DNA of 64,000 bases, from positions 1-64,000 of the forward strand of contig NZ_SLWB01000012.1 of the NCBI RefSeq assembly GCF_004340205.1, in the 5' to 3' direction. Positions 25,989 to 36,310 of the stretch are shown here, in pieces. A program made the translations under genes and the position numbers. The notes beneath the pieces are model-generated. The model saw only the letters and a program-made list of their open reading frames with translations, searched no databases and was not told the origin of the DNA. Positions within the stretch are counted from its first letter, which is position 1. Each line of letters opens with the position of its first letter. This DNA comes from Acetobacteroides hydrogenigenes. Its GTDB lineage: Bacteria; Bacteroidota; Bacteroidia; Bacteroidales; ZOR0009.

Positions 25989-27431
25989 ATGAGAAGAAGA
26001 ATGAAAACAATTAAGTTATACTCACTGATCATGCTATTATCTATACTCTTTGGCTGCTCCGAAGATGCTATGGATACGATCAACAATAATCCAAACAACC
26101 CCAAAAAGGTTGAAAGCAGATTTATTCTTACCGATGTAATGACGTCTACAGCATTCAGCATAACAGGCTCCGACTATGCCTTCTACTCGTCCGTTTATAT
26201 GGAACTAAACGTTGGCATTTGGGGGCAGATGTATAATGCGGAGAAACGGTTAGTAGATCCAGCTAGCGCCACCACCTACAACAACAGTTGGAATGCACAG
26301 TATCGAAATCTTTACGAACTGAAGACTTCAATTGAACAATGTTCAGAAAATGGACCTGAAAAAGGAAATTTCGTAAATCTCGGTATTTCACAAATCTTAT
26401 TTGCCTACAACCTAGCAATGTTGACAGATTTAATGGGAGATATACCAGTAACAGAAGCACTTCAACCTGGCAAAGTTTATCAACCTAGAATTGACAAACA
26501 GGAAGCCGTCTATACAGAGGTGTTCCGATTGTTAGACGAAGCTATCCTAAATTTAGGAAAGGCAACAACCTACCCCTCCATTGGCAATCAGGATTTGATT
26601 TATAAAGGTGACAAAGCAAAATGGATCAAAGCGGCCAATGCTCTAAAAGCACGCTTTACGATGCGTTTATCGTTCCGAAGTGCTAAGTACGATAAGGTAA
26701 TTGAATATGCAAATGCATCGTTTACAGGGGCAGCAGAAGAACTTAAATACACCTATACAGGTTCCGCTTCTGTAAATCCATTTTCACGCTTCTTCCAAGA
26801 CAGAAACTACTTTGGTGCAAGCAAAAGCCTTAGCGATAAGCTAACAGAACGGAACGATCCTCGTTCTGCAAAATTCTTCAAGCCTGCAACGGGTCAATCA
26901 TCCGTCATTTTTGCGCCCAATGGAAATCCGGAACAGAGACAAGCTTATTACGGATATTCTGGCCTTACATCAGTAACGGCTCCAACCTATCTGATGAGCT
27001 ACCACGAACTTCAGTTCCTAAAAGCAGAAGCGCTTGTTCGCTCAACCCCTTCACAGGTTGCTGCTGCTGAAACTGAACTTGTCAAGGGTATCCAAGCAGC
27101 ATTTGTAAAAGTCGGGCTTACGGCAACCGATGCCACAACCTACTACAACAATAATGTAAAAGCCCGTTTCGATGCTAATCCACTAAAAGAAATCATGATC
27201 CAAAAGTATCTTGCTTCATATGAAGATGAAGGTATTGAGGCCTACAATGACTATAGAAGGTTGAAAGCAATGGGAGACGATTTAATCACCCTTGCAAGTA
27301 CCCTGCAATTTCCTCAACGATTTACATACGGGAGTAGCGATGTAACCACCAATCCTAATGTTCGTAATGCATACGGCGATGGTTCGTATGTTTATACCGA
27401 GAAAGTATGGTGGGCTGGCGGTACCCGTTAG
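25989..27431 (+). CDS. SusD/RagB-family nutrient-binding lipoprotein
   Basis: The 480-residue lipoprotein has its lipobox cysteine at C23 followed by SED, the acidic pattern of surface export. It has the alpha-helical TPR-like scaffold of SusD-like proteins, with the early INNNPNNPKKVESRFILTDV segment typical of the SusD-like_2 group. It should form the lid over the SusC channel encoded upstream. An in-frame ATG at 26001 is an alternative start. The gene is followed by a strong terminator, so the transcription unit contains only the pair. Confidence 0.9.
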   Translation: MRRRMKTIKLYSLIMLLSILFGCSEDAMDTINNNPNNPKKVESRFILTDVMTSTAFSITGSDYAFYSSVYMELNVGIWGQMYNAEKRLVDPASATTYNNSWNAQYRNLYELKTSIEQCSENGPEKGNFVNLGISQILFAYNLAMLTDLMGDIPVTEALQPGKVYQPRIDKQEAVYTEVFRLLDEAILNLGKATTYPSIGNQDLIYKGDKAKWIKAANALKARFTMRLSFRSAKYDKVIEYANASFTGAAEELKYTYTGSASVNPFSRFFQDRNYFGASKSLSDKLTERNDPRSAKFFKPATGQSSVIFAPNGNPEQRQAYYGYSGLTSVTAPTYLMSYHELQFLKAEALVRSTPSQVAAAETELVKGIQAAFVKVGLTATDATTYYNNNVKARFDANPLKEIMIQKYLASYEDEGIEAYNDYRRLKAMGDDLITLASTLQFPQRFTYGSSDVTTNPNVRNAYGDGSYVYTEKVWWAGGTR

Positions 27432-27460
27432 TAAAATTCTAGTAGTTTGTTTTTGCATTT

Positions 27461-27492
27461 AGGGCTGTCTATAAAACTAGACAGCCCTTTTT
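27461..27492 (+). terminator. Strong terminator after the SusCD pair
   Basis: An 11-bp perfect stem (AGGGCTGTCTA at 27461-27471 with 27478-27488) and a six-base loop are followed by TTTTATT. It separates the convergent SusD-like and GH92 genes. The T-tract is only on the plus strand. Confidence 0.85.
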
Positions 27493-27524
27493 ATTATTTA
27501 TCAATTCTAATAATTCAACAAGAC

Positions 27525-30440
27525 TTACTCAATCACAATTTCATCAATAAAGATGTAGGCCGGATTACCTACTCCTTCTACCCATTTAGGCAGATTTCCA
27601 TAGTTACGAGCAATAACTTTTACATAGCGGGCGTTAGCATTTACATTAGCAGAAATATCCTCAACTGTTGGCGCCAATTCTGGATCGGCAATTTTACTTT
27701 TTGCTTTAGCAACAAGCGTAAAGTTCTTACCATCGTTGCTGGTATAGAACTCAACCTCGCGAGGCATCATAATCCACGAACGAGCATCTTGAAGCAATCC
27801 CGCAGCAATTCTGCTAATCGACATTTCTGCGCCAAGATCTACTACAGCCTCAAAGTCTTGTCCTTGGTAGCCATGCCATCCACCTAAACGGTAGTTTTTC
27901 TCACCTCTAATCCCATCAATTAGACCTTTTGGACCACCTGCAAAGTAAATAGAGCTTGGCTTAGATGAGATGGTGATCTCCTTATCGGTAACAACACGAT
28001 AGAACTTACCCTCAACCGTAAAGCTTGTATCCCCATCAGCAACGGCCACTAACTTTACCTCCGTAGTAGATGTAATCGTAAATGGTTGTTCATACAGTTT
28101 CCCATTAGTGCGAGGATCGCGACCATCGGTGGTATACAAAATTTTCGAACCAGCATCAGGAGCATGAAGGGCAACCGTTAAACTTTCGGCGAAAGTTTTT
28201 CCGGCTGCTTTAATGTAAGGAATTGTAGTCTTCCCCTTCACTGCAATAGAGGTAACAGGCTCATTGCCCTCGCCTACACCCCACTGCTTATTAGGAACTG
28301 CCCCCATAGTAAAGGAAAGTTCGCCTCCATTCATTATATCAGAATGGTCGATAAAGCTTTTAGCATAAGCATTACCATTAAGCATTGCGCTTTGGATATA
28401 AAAATTCTGCTTACTAACATTCAATGCCGTAACGGTAAACTTTTTACCATTTTCGAGATGAACGGTAACTTTGGGGAACCAAGGCGTACCAATAGCGTAG
28501 TGTGTAGTCCCCGGACAAACAGGATAGAAACCCATTGCGCTCATTACCAGCCATGCGCTCATCTGCCCACAATCCTCATTGCCTATAAGGCCATCGGGAT
28601 TAACAGAGTACATCTCGTCCATAATCTGACGAGCCCTTTGCTGAGACTTCCATGGTTGTCCTACGTAGTTATAAAGATAGGCCATATGATGGCTAGGCTC
28701 ATTTCCATGCGCATACTGTCCAATAAGCCCGGTAATGTCTACCACCTCACGTCCAACTAATCCTAGCTGAGTAGTGAAAAGATCGTCCAACTTCTTGGCA
28801 AGGTTATATTTTCCACCGTGAAGAGCAGCAAGTCCCTTGATATCCTGAGGCACAAAGAAACTATACTGCCAACTGTTCCCTTCAGTGTAGTTAAAGTCAA
28901 CTTCTGATGGGCTAAATGGTATTTTAAAGCCACCGTTAACCCTAGGGCGCAAAAAGCCAGTCTCAGAATCGAAGAAGTTTTTATAGTATTGGGCTCTCTT
29001 CATATACTCGTTGTAGCCATTTATATCGCCCAACTCCTTTGCCATTTGTCCAATGCACCAATCGTCGTAGGCATATTCTACCGTTCTCGAAACACCTTCG
29101 GTTTCCTTATCACCAGGTACACAGCCAAGAGTTCGGTAAAATTCCAACCCGAAGTGGTTTTGCATAGCACTATGCTTCATAGCCTGAAGTGCAAGTTTGC
29201 TATCAAAGCCGCGAATTCCCTTCATATAGGCATCAACAATAACTGGAACCGAGTGGTAACCAATCATGCAAAAGGTTTCGTTACCAGCCAGTTCCCAGAC
29301 AGGTAGCAATCCTCCATTTTTGTAATGAGAAAGGAACGTATTAACAAAATCGTTGGTTCTACGGGTGTCAATAATTGTCATTAGGGGATGGTAGGCGCGA
29401 AAGGTATCCCATAACGAAAAGATGGTGTAGGGCGTAAATCCATTTGCCTTATGAGGCTTTAAATCGGTACCCAAGTACTGTCCATCAACATCCATAAACA
29501 GGTTTGGAACTACCATACAGTGGTATAGCGCCGAATAGAAAATGACTTCCTGATCGCGCGTGCCTCCAGAAACCTCTATTTTACTGAGTTCTTTATTCCA
29601 GCTAGCGTAGGTTTTTTTTCGAGCAGCATCGAAGTTCCATCCCGAGAATTCGGTCTTTAGGTTAGCCTTTGCACCTTCGAGGCTAACAGCAGAAATCCCC
29701 ACCTTTGCGATGATTTGCTCTCCTGATTTGGTTTTAAACCTGAAATTGCAAACACGAGGATTTCCCGAAAGCATCTTCTGAATTTTGCCATCGGAGGTGA
29801 AAGAAACGCCTTCGAAAGGCTTAGAGAATTGGATAACGAAGTAAACAATCTGGTTGGTAGCCCAAGCTTTGGATCGACGAAATCCTCTTACCTCACGGTT
29901 GCCTACCACCTCCATTTGTGTTTCAAGAACTTCATCGCGATGCTCTAAGTCAAGAACGATGTTGGCCTCATTACTTTTAGGAAAAGTATAACGGTGAATT
30001 CCCACACGAGGAAGCGCCGTTAGCTCAACCTTTACCTTTGGCTTTTCAAGAAAGACGGTATAGTAACCGGGTTCTGCCTTCTCCGTTGTCTTTTTAAAAG
30101 GGGAAGAATAATCTTTATTGGCAAGAACTGGTTTGCCAGTGGTTGCCATCAGAAGGATATCGCCGTAATCTGATACTCCTACTCCGCTAAGATGCGTATG
30201 CGAAAATCCATAAACCACGGAATCGGAATAATGATACCCCGAACATCCATCCCAACCTGTAAGACGAGTATCAGGGCTTAGCTGCACCATCCCAAAAGGA
30301 GCCGTTGCCCCAGGATAGGTATGCCCATGGCCTCCTGTTCCAATAAATGGATTTACCAGTTTTGCAGGCTGCTTCGGCTGACAAAACGCCCACCAAGGAG
30401 CAAGCAATGCCATTACAATTAAAAGTTTGCGTGTTCTCAT
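27525..30440 (-). CDS. Secreted GH92 alpha-mannosidase with C-terminal carbohydrate-binding-like domains
   Basis: This 971-residue enzyme has a signal peptide (about 1-20). The GH92 N-terminal beta-sandwich opens with NPFIGTGGHGHTYPGA, and the (alpha/alpha)6 domain (about 270-745) contains the conserved GNEDCGQMSAW, with the likely acid residue E622. GH92 enzymes are calcium-dependent exo-alpha-mannosidases acting on N-glycans or mannans. After the core come a chitobiase/hexosaminidase C-terminal-like domain (about 765-830, YTTDGRDPRTNG) and an F5/8-type discoidin domain (about 840-971), an extended architecture. It lies downstream of two same-strand SusCD pairs. Linkage specificity is unknown. 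Confidence 0.9.
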   Translation of the reverse strand: MRTRKLLIVMALLAPWWAFCQPKQPAKLVNPFIGTGGHGHTYPGATAPFGMVQLSPDTRLTGWDGCSGYHYSDSVVYGFSHTHLSGVGVSDYGDILLMATTGKPVLANKDYSSPFKKTTEKAEPGYYTVFLEKPKVKVELTALPRVGIHRYTFPKSNEANIVLDLEHRDEVLETQMEVVGNREVRGFRRSKAWATNQIVYFVIQFSKPFEGVSFTSDGKIQKMLSGNPRVCNFRFKTKSGEQIIAKVGISAVSLEGAKANLKTEFSGWNFDAARKKTYASWNKELSKIEVSGGTRDQEVIFYSALYHCMVVPNLFMDVDGQYLGTDLKPHKANGFTPYTIFSLWDTFRAYHPLMTIIDTRRTNDFVNTFLSHYKNGGLLPVWELAGNETFCMIGYHSVPVIVDAYMKGIRGFDSKLALQAMKHSAMQNHFGLEFYRTLGCVPGDKETEGVSRTVEYAYDDWCIGQMAKELGDINGYNEYMKRAQYYKNFFDSETGFLRPRVNGGFKIPFSPSEVDFNYTEGNSWQYSFFVPQDIKGLAALHGGKYNLAKKLDDLFTTQLGLVGREVVDITGLIGQYAHGNEPSHHMAYLYNYVGQPWKSQQRARQIMDEMYSVNPDGLIGNEDCGQMSAWLVMSAMGFYPVCPGTTHYAIGTPWFPKVTVHLENGKKFTVTALNVSKQNFYIQSAMLNGNAYAKSFIDHSDIMNGGELSFTMGAVPNKQWGVGEGNEPVTSIAVKGKTTIPYIKAAGKTFAESLTVALHAPDAGSKILYTTDGRDPRTNGKLYEQPFTITSTTEVKLVAVADGDTSFTVEGKFYRVVTDKEITISSKPSSIYFAGGPKGLIDGIRGEKNYRLGGWHGYQGQDFEAVVDLGAEMSISRIAAGLLQDARSWIMMPREVEFYTSNDGKNFTLVAKAKSKIADPELAPTVEDISANVNANARYVKVIARNYGNLPKWVEGVGNPAYIFIDEIVIE

Positions 30441-30461
30441 AAATAGTAGTTGTTAATCCTA

Positions 30462-30469
30462 CAAAGTAA
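30462..30469 (-). promoter_or_regulatory. Possible -7 box upstream of GH92
   Basis: TTACTTTG on the minus strand differs from TAnnTTTG at one base and lies 22 bases before the ATG. The same octamer precedes the LacI-type gene at 49399-49406. No good -33 element was identified. Confidence 0.35.
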
Positions 30470-30604
30470 ATTAATAATTGGCAGTAATGTTGATATTTAG
30501 CGTATCACAAGGTGAATTTGTACAAAGGTTGTTTCAATAATATATAGCAGATAGGAGCAATACAACATAGTATCTAGAGTATTAGAAAAATCTTTTTAAA
30601 AAAA

Positions 30605-30631
30605 AGGTACGGGAATTTAGTTCCCGTACCT
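30605..30631 (-). terminator. Terminator after SusD-like gene, copy 1
   Basis: AGGTACGGGAA (30605-30615) pairs perfectly with 30621-30631 around TTTAG. On the minus strand a run of nine T follows. It separates the SusCD pair from the GH92 gene, which therefore needs its own promoter or readthrough. Confidence 0.85.
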
Positions 30632-30664
30632 AAAAATTACATCATAATTATGGTTCTAATACGT

Positions 30665-32542
30665 TTACTTTGGACCTTCTCCAAAATTAGGAGCGGTTTT
30701 ATCTTGCCATAATCGTTCTGTGTTAAGAATGTTAGGTTCTTCCCGTTTCCCAAAGCTAAAGCCTTGCCGACTTGCCGCCTCCATTTTAATGTTATACATC
30801 AAATCGGTAGGATTTGGACTCGAGATATCGAAACGACGAGGGATGTATGTACTTCCTTGAGGGGCTATATCTGCCCATGGTAAAATTAAGCTTCCTTTCT
30901 TTGGAACACCAGAACGACGCACTGCTACAAATTGATCATCGGGTTGATACATGAAATGCAAGTACTGCTGAATGTAAACCTTTTCCAGCATTTCTGCAGT
31001 AGTTCCTGTAAGCTTATAGTCTGCATTTGCCATCATGGTTTCAATTTCACCGGCTTTAAGCGCAATTGTCACCTCGTTTTCATCATACGTAGTCGAATAG
31101 TAAGGAATCTTGTTCAGTTTAGCCATATTGTCGTATACTTTAACCGACATTTCAACACCCTTATTATAGTAGAACTCCGCTGTTTGAGGCAGATTTGCAC
31201 CCAAAAGTTTTAGCTCTGCCAAATACAGGTTTACTTCGGCTGTTGATAGGAATAGTCCATACCAAGGTATATCCTCCTTGTCCTGAACAACAGGAGCACC
31301 AGGCACGTCAGGGTAGGTATAGTCAACACGCCCTCTAACTAGCTCTTCCTGAAAAGTGGAACATGGATAGAACGTTTTTTCAGAGCCGCCAATAGTAATT
31401 TTCCATCGGTTAGAGTCAAAGTAGTCAAAGTAGATTTCCTTATCTCGTGCATTATAATCGGTTGGGAGACCATAGTAGCGTACCCAAGGCTCACCAGGAG
31501 CTTTCCATGCAACAAACGTCTTCTTTCCGGCACCATCTGTAGTATACACGACATTGCTTTCAATGTAGGCTGGAAGGGGTTTCCCAACATTGAAAAATCC
31601 CTGAACCACGCGAGAGTTGAAGTCATTTTTATTGTAGAAGAAACGAACACGAGGATCTCGGTTCTTTATTAGCATATCTACAACAGGCTTTGCTCCTGCA
31701 CCCGAAGATACCGAATTGCCAAAATGGTAAGGATCATCACCATTACCAGTTGAAGTGGTTGCCCTGTTGTAAATAAAGTCATCACCCAAACCATCTAAAA
31801 GACCTGCACTGTTGCTTACAGCCTCCTCTGCAATCTGAAGCGCTTTTGCTTTGTTTACATTCAGCAATCGAACTGCAATTTTCAGCTTCAAGGAATTGGT
31901 AAACTTAGCCCACTTCTTAACGTCTCCATTGTACACAAAATCCTGCTTTCCCAAAGCAACTTGTCCTGTTGCCTTAAACCCTTCTAGGGCTGTATTGAGC
32001 TCGCTCAACCATAAATCGTACAACGACTCCATGGTATCGTACTTTGGGGTTAGGAGCATAGGTTTTGTATACTTAGCCATACAAGCTTCGGTATAAGGCA
32101 TATCTCCAAACATGTCAGAATCGAACATGCCTAAGTAAACCATCAAAGGATAAAACATGCTCTTAACACTAACGTACTTTTTGGCTTCATCAGTATCCAT
32201 TTCGGAGATTAGCTTGTCCACCTCTCGATAGTATCTCATTACTCTAATCGTCTGCTCGCCTTGATCGCCTAAAGCGCCATGAACATTAAAGTTGTCAGTA
32301 AAACCAGACGTTGGCACATATGCCTGACTCCACTGATGGGTAAAGCTTGCGCTATAGAACCAAAACAGATAACCAGAAGGCTCAAAGCTTTGCAATCCTT
32401 GTGTAAACAAGTTTACCACATTACCTTCTGTAACAGTTGCTGGATTCGTGTTTATGTCAGCAAAATCCTCTTTACACCCGGTAGAAAGGGTTGCTGCTAA
32501 TGCAAATACTGCTATTGTCAATTTACCTTTCATCGTTTTCAT
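30665..32542 (-). CDS. SusD/RagB-family lipoprotein, tandem copy 1
   Basis: The 625-residue lipoprotein has lipobox cysteine C23 followed by KED, indicating surface export. It belongs to the SusD-like_2 type, longer than most SusD proteins. It starts 15 bases after its SusC partner. It is very similar along its whole length to the product of 37731-39623; the middle section (for example FDSDMFGDMPYTEACMAKYT) is nearly identical, while the N-terminal ligand-facing part differs (SQAYVPTSG versus CQAFTPSGG). An ATG at 32533 is an alternative start. Confidence 0.92.
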   Translation of the reverse strand: MKTMKGKLTIAVFALAATLSTGCKEDFADINTNPATVTEGNVVNLFTQGLQSFEPSGYLFWFYSASFTHQWSQAYVPTSGFTDNFNVHGALGDQGEQTIRVMRYYREVDKLISEMDTDEAKKYVSVKSMFYPLMVYLGMFDSDMFGDMPYTEACMAKYTKPMLLTPKYDTMESLYDLWLSELNTALEGFKATGQVALGKQDFVYNGDVKKWAKFTNSLKLKIAVRLLNVNKAKALQIAEEAVSNSAGLLDGLGDDFIYNRATTSTGNGDDPYHFGNSVSSGAGAKPVVDMLIKNRDPRVRFFYNKNDFNSRVVQGFFNVGKPLPAYIESNVVYTTDGAGKKTFVAWKAPGEPWVRYYGLPTDYNARDKEIYFDYFDSNRWKITIGGSEKTFYPCSTFQEELVRGRVDYTYPDVPGAPVVQDKEDIPWYGLFLSTAEVNLYLAELKLLGANLPQTAEFYYNKGVEMSVKVYDNMAKLNKIPYYSTTYDENEVTIALKAGEIETMMANADYKLTGTTAEMLEKVYIQQYLHFMYQPDDQFVAVRRSGVPKKGSLILPWADIAPQGSTYIPRRFDISSPNPTDLMYNIKMEAASRQGFSFGKREEPNILNTERLWQDKTAPNFGEGPK

Positions 32543-32557
32543 GTTTTTAATTGCTTA

Positions 32558-35500
32558 CTAGAAGCTTGCATTAATAGTAAACGTGTAGTTAGCTGTATAT
32601 GGGCTAAAATTACGAACACGGAATTCCGTTGATCTTGTACCACGAACAGACTCTGGATTTTCGTTATTCGGCATAGTATTGTACAAGTAGCCCAAATTAC
32701 GAGCAGAAAATGCAAGGCTCAAATTCTTAGCACCAATCTTCGAAGAAATATTAGCAGGCAACGTGTACCCAACCGAAATTTCGCGAAGAGCAATGTAGTT
32801 TAGCTTTTTATACCAATTATCGTTTAGCGTACCTGTTGCCCAAGCATTACTCCAGTAGTGGTATGCCGAAGCATGAACAGGATCAACCAAGCCCTGCTTA
32901 TACGCCTCCTCATAGGTCATTCCGCCTACATCCTTTTTAGAGCCATCTGGCATATTTATCTTTTGTCCCTGAGCAAAAACTCCATTAGGAATCATACCAT
33001 CGGTATAGGTCTTCCCATCCCAGATGCTTTTAAAAGTCATGCCTCCATGCTCCGGATCGCGCCACTTTAACGAAGCCTCAGTCAATCCGTATGCAGTTCC
33101 ATAACGCGAGCCATAAGATGCTATATAGCCACCGTATCGAGCATCAAAAGAAACTCGTAGGCTAAGGTCTTTCCAACGAAGCCCCGTTGATAAAGATCCT
33201 AGGAAGTCTGGCGTAATCTTACCAACCTCTTCCACTTTACCGTTCTGAGCAGGATAGGCTACTCGAAAATCGTCTCTCCATGCGAAAATTGTACGCCCTT
33301 GTCCATCCTTCTTTGGAGCATAGTCCGACATTAGAATACCATACGATCCTCCAACCCTGGCAACCGAGCCTACACGGTAGTTACCATAATCAGCAGTTCC
33401 CGATAGCGAAATATATTCGGCAACGTTGGGATGAAGCGAAATGATCTTGTTCTCGTTTCGGGTATAGGTTAAATCTAGGCTCCACTCCCAATCGTTATAC
33501 TTAAACGGTATCGTGTTTAAGGCTATTTCAATACCAGAGTTTTGAATATTACCAGCGTTGATAAACTGCGAGTTAATACCTGAAACCCAAGGTACCTTTA
33601 TTTCCATAATCTGATCCTTCGTATTCTCCTTATAGTAGGTAGCATCCAGGTTCAAACGGCTATTGAAAAAACGCCAGTCAAGGCCAATTTCCCAAGCGTT
33701 TTTACGTTCTGGCTTTATAGAAGGATCATAGGCCGTAGACGGTGTCGACAAACCATATATATAGCCATCCCCCTTAGCCCACTTGCTCAAGCTGTAGCCT
33801 GGATTAATGAGGTATGGATCGGTATCGTTACCTACCTGCGCCCACGAAGCTCGAATCTTTCCGAAAGAAATCCAGTCTGGGAACTTAAAGGTTTCGCTAA
33901 CCAACCACGATCCATTTATTGATGGATAGAAGTAGCTGTAGTTACCTTCTTCATTGGTATAAACCAAAGCCGAAGACCAGTCGTTACGACCGGTAATATC
34001 TACAAAAACCTGATTTTTCCAGCTAGCACTTGCTTGAAAGGCTACCGACATCATTCGCTTTGTACTCTCAATCAACCCTGTAGTCGATGGAGTTTCCTTG
34101 CTATTCGCTATGAAATACTGTCCGGGAATAACAAGCCCGCCCGAGGTTCCTATAGCCATATACTGGCTCCACGTATTAAATAATTCGCCTCGAAGGAAAC
34201 CTCCAAAAGTCCAATCTCCAATGGTCTTATTTACTAAAAAGTTCGCATTCAAGTTGGTTTGCTCCTTCGTTCGTTGGCTTAGCCCATAGTAGCCGCCCTC
34301 GTTTTGATACCCTTGTCCGAGCTGTTTTACCTCGCCACGGATGTAGTAGTAGTTGAAGTTACCCTCGGCCTTAAACTTTAACCAGCTCAAAAGATCAGCT
34401 TCTAACGAGAGCGTAGGCCTTACGTTGTTTTCCTTTTGCATGTTGGAGTTCTCGTATATGGAGAACCACAAATCAGCCCCTGGATTGTACCCATTAGGAT
34501 CGCCATACGCAGTGTTCGCAACACCTCCATAAACGCTCTTGTAATCCTTCATGTACTGTTTGGTATCATACGAGCGACCAAATAGCCCTTGAGAGAAGTA
34601 ATCGCCAAGGTTAGGCTGAGGATTCTTGGGGGTTGAGTTGGCAAACGAAACCGAAGCCTCCAGCTTTACGGCGTTCGAGATCATATGAGAAGCTTTTGCC
34701 ATTATGGCAACCCGCTCAAACGAGTTCTTGGGCAATGTTCCGGTTGCATGCTTGTACGAAAGCGATGTGTAGAACGTTGTTTTTTCGTTTCCGCCGGTTA
34801 CGGCTACGTTTGTATTGGTGTTAAAACCTGTTTTATAAGCATCCTTGTAGTTATCTTTTACAGGTGCATAAGGTATCATTGTTCCATTGTAGTCCTCAAT
34901 CATTTTTGTGCTATACTTTGCATAGTTTGGACCAAAATGGCGTACAGAGAATACCGCTCTTAACGATGGCTTTCCAGATGCGTTCAGGTAAAACTGGTTG
35001 GCGTTGTCGTACTTATAATAGCCACCCGTTGCAGGATCTTTCTCGCCATAGGCAACATTTCCAAAGTAGTTTCCTGGGCCATACTCGTTCTGCAAATCAG
35101 GAGTATTAAAGACATGATCAAAACCAAAGGTCTGGGATACAGTTATGCCTACTCCCTTCATGGCTTTACCCTTTTTGGTAGTAATTACAACGGCACCATT
35201 CAAGCCTCTAGACCCGTATAGTGCGGTTGCTGCAGCACCCTTTAGCACCGATACCGATTCAAAATCGTCGGGGTTTAAGTTCTTCAGCTCATTCCCAAAG
35301 TCGTTAGCATCACCGCTCCAGTCGGCATCACCCGAATTAGATACTGCATTATCGAGGATAACACCATCAACCACGTAAATTGGCTGATTGTTCCCCTTCA
35401 GGGTCGAAGCTCCTCGTATTTGAATCTTAGTAGAACCGAACATACCTCCATCGGAGTTGGCGATTTCGACACCGGCAACCTTACCTTGCAACGACGATAC

Positions 35501-35932
35501 AGGGTTAATGTTATTGGTCTTTAAGTCGTCGCCCTTCAGCTCGGTTACCGAGTATCCAAGCGCCTTAGTTTGCCGCTTAATACCCAAAGCTGTTACCACC
35601 ACCTCGTCTATCTTTTGGGTCGAGGGCTGTAGCAGCACCTCGATGCTGGCTTGGTTGGTAACAACCACCTCTTGGGTGGTGTAGCCAACAAACGAGAATA
35701 CCAGAGTTTGCGTTCCGGCAGGAAGCTTAATGGAGAAGGTTCCATCGATGGTTGTTGCGACACCTACTCCTCGCGCACCCTTCACCGCAACGTTTACGCC
35801 GGGTATGGTAGTACCATTGGTGGCATCTTTTACCGTTCCGGTGATGGTTCGTTGCGCAAAAGCGCTACCTGCGAAAGCCAATAACAGCAGCAACGTGGCA
35901 AGCCTAGCTGCCATTTTTACGTTTGTTACCAT
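32558..35932 (-). CDS. SusC/RagA-family TonB-linked transporter, tandem copy 1
   Basis: The 1124-residue transporter has a signal peptide (about 1-26), a carboxypeptidase-regulatory-like domain (28-105), a TonB-box-like KIDEVVVTALG near 107, a plug (about 120-245) and a barrel ending in FTINASF. It is a close paralogue of 39643-43014; the plug is almost identical (GSTKIQIRGASTLKGNNQPI). The start at 35932 is supported by the paralogue, which has no other nearby Met. Its upstream region aligns with the paralogue's, but the -7 box appears degraded (TACATCCC instead of TACATTTG). Confidence 0.92.
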   Translation of the reverse strand: MVTNVKMAARLATLLLLLAFAGSAFAQRTITGTVKDATNGTTIPGVNVAVKGARGVGVATTIDGTFSIKLPAGTQTLVFSFVGYTTQEVVVTNQASIEVLLQPSTQKIDEVVVTALGIKRQTKALGYSVTELKGDDLKTNNINPVSSLQGKVAGVEIANSDGGMFGSTKIQIRGASTLKGNNQPIYVVDGVILDNAVSNSGDADWSGDANDFGNELKNLNPDDFESVSVLKGAAATALYGSRGLNGAVVITTKKGKAMKGVGITVSQTFGFDHVFNTPDLQNEYGPGNYFGNVAYGEKDPATGGYYKYDNANQFYLNASGKPSLRAVFSVRHFGPNYAKYSTKMIEDYNGTMIPYAPVKDNYKDAYKTGFNTNTNVAVTGGNEKTTFYTSLSYKHATGTLPKNSFERVAIMAKASHMISNAVKLEASVSFANSTPKNPQPNLGDYFSQGLFGRSYDTKQYMKDYKSVYGGVANTAYGDPNGYNPGADLWFSIYENSNMQKENNVRPTLSLEADLLSWLKFKAEGNFNYYYIRGEVKQLGQGYQNEGGYYGLSQRTKEQTNLNANFLVNKTIGDWTFGGFLRGELFNTWSQYMAIGTSGGLVIPGQYFIANSKETPSTTGLIESTKRMMSVAFQASASWKNQVFVDITGRNDWSSALVYTNEEGNYSYFYPSINGSWLVSETFKFPDWISFGKIRASWAQVGNDTDPYLINPGYSLSKWAKGDGYIYGLSTPSTAYDPSIKPERKNAWEIGLDWRFFNSRLNLDATYYKENTKDQIMEIKVPWVSGINSQFINAGNIQNSGIEIALNTIPFKYNDWEWSLDLTYTRNENKIISLHPNVAEYISLSGTADYGNYRVGSVARVGGSYGILMSDYAPKKDGQGRTIFAWRDDFRVAYPAQNGKVEEVGKITPDFLGSLSTGLRWKDLSLRVSFDARYGGYIASYGSRYGTAYGLTEASLKWRDPEHGGMTFKSIWDGKTYTDGMIPNGVFAQGQKINMPDGSKKDVGGMTYEEAYKQGLVDPVHASAYHYWSNAWATGTLNDNWYKKLNYIALREISVGYTLPANISSKIGAKNLSLAFSARNLGYLYNTMPNNENPESVRGTRSTEFRVRNFSPYTANYTFTINASF

Positions 35933-36310
35933 AGTGTTTAGGTTATTTGATTAAAAAAACGTTAGCCCGGGATGTACGAAAAGGCTCTAGCTTTCATCTC
36001 TTATCGCATCAACAGCCCCATTGGGACCAATTGACAGGATCATACCGAGCAGCCGTTAACTTAGTGATAAACACAAGGGTAGTTTAAATTGTTTGCGGAA
36101 GGGTATTTTTTAATACACGATGGCATTATAGAATGCGAAAAATCTCAAAAAAGTACGCTAGAATTTAATTAAAGAGAGCCACTTGGTTATAATGTGACGT
36201 CCAGGTGCGGTTTGCACAAAAAAAGCCGCACCTCCAAGCATGGAAGCGCAGCTTCGTGAGCTACTATCGCATTAGTCAGGTTATCTCAAGAGACAACCTT
36301 GCAGCATAGG
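35933..36310. other. Intergenic region upstream of SusC copy 1
   Basis: About 40 bases next to the ATG align with the leader of the paralogous SusC. An 8-bp stem (36203-36210 with 36226-36233) has its A-rich segment in the loop, so it is a poor terminator candidate for the 36311 gene. Nothing else is recognised. Confidence 0.45.

Noticed and set aside
36203-36233. Terminator of the 36311-36961 gene
   Set aside because: The T-run on the minus strand lies in the loop and not after the stem.
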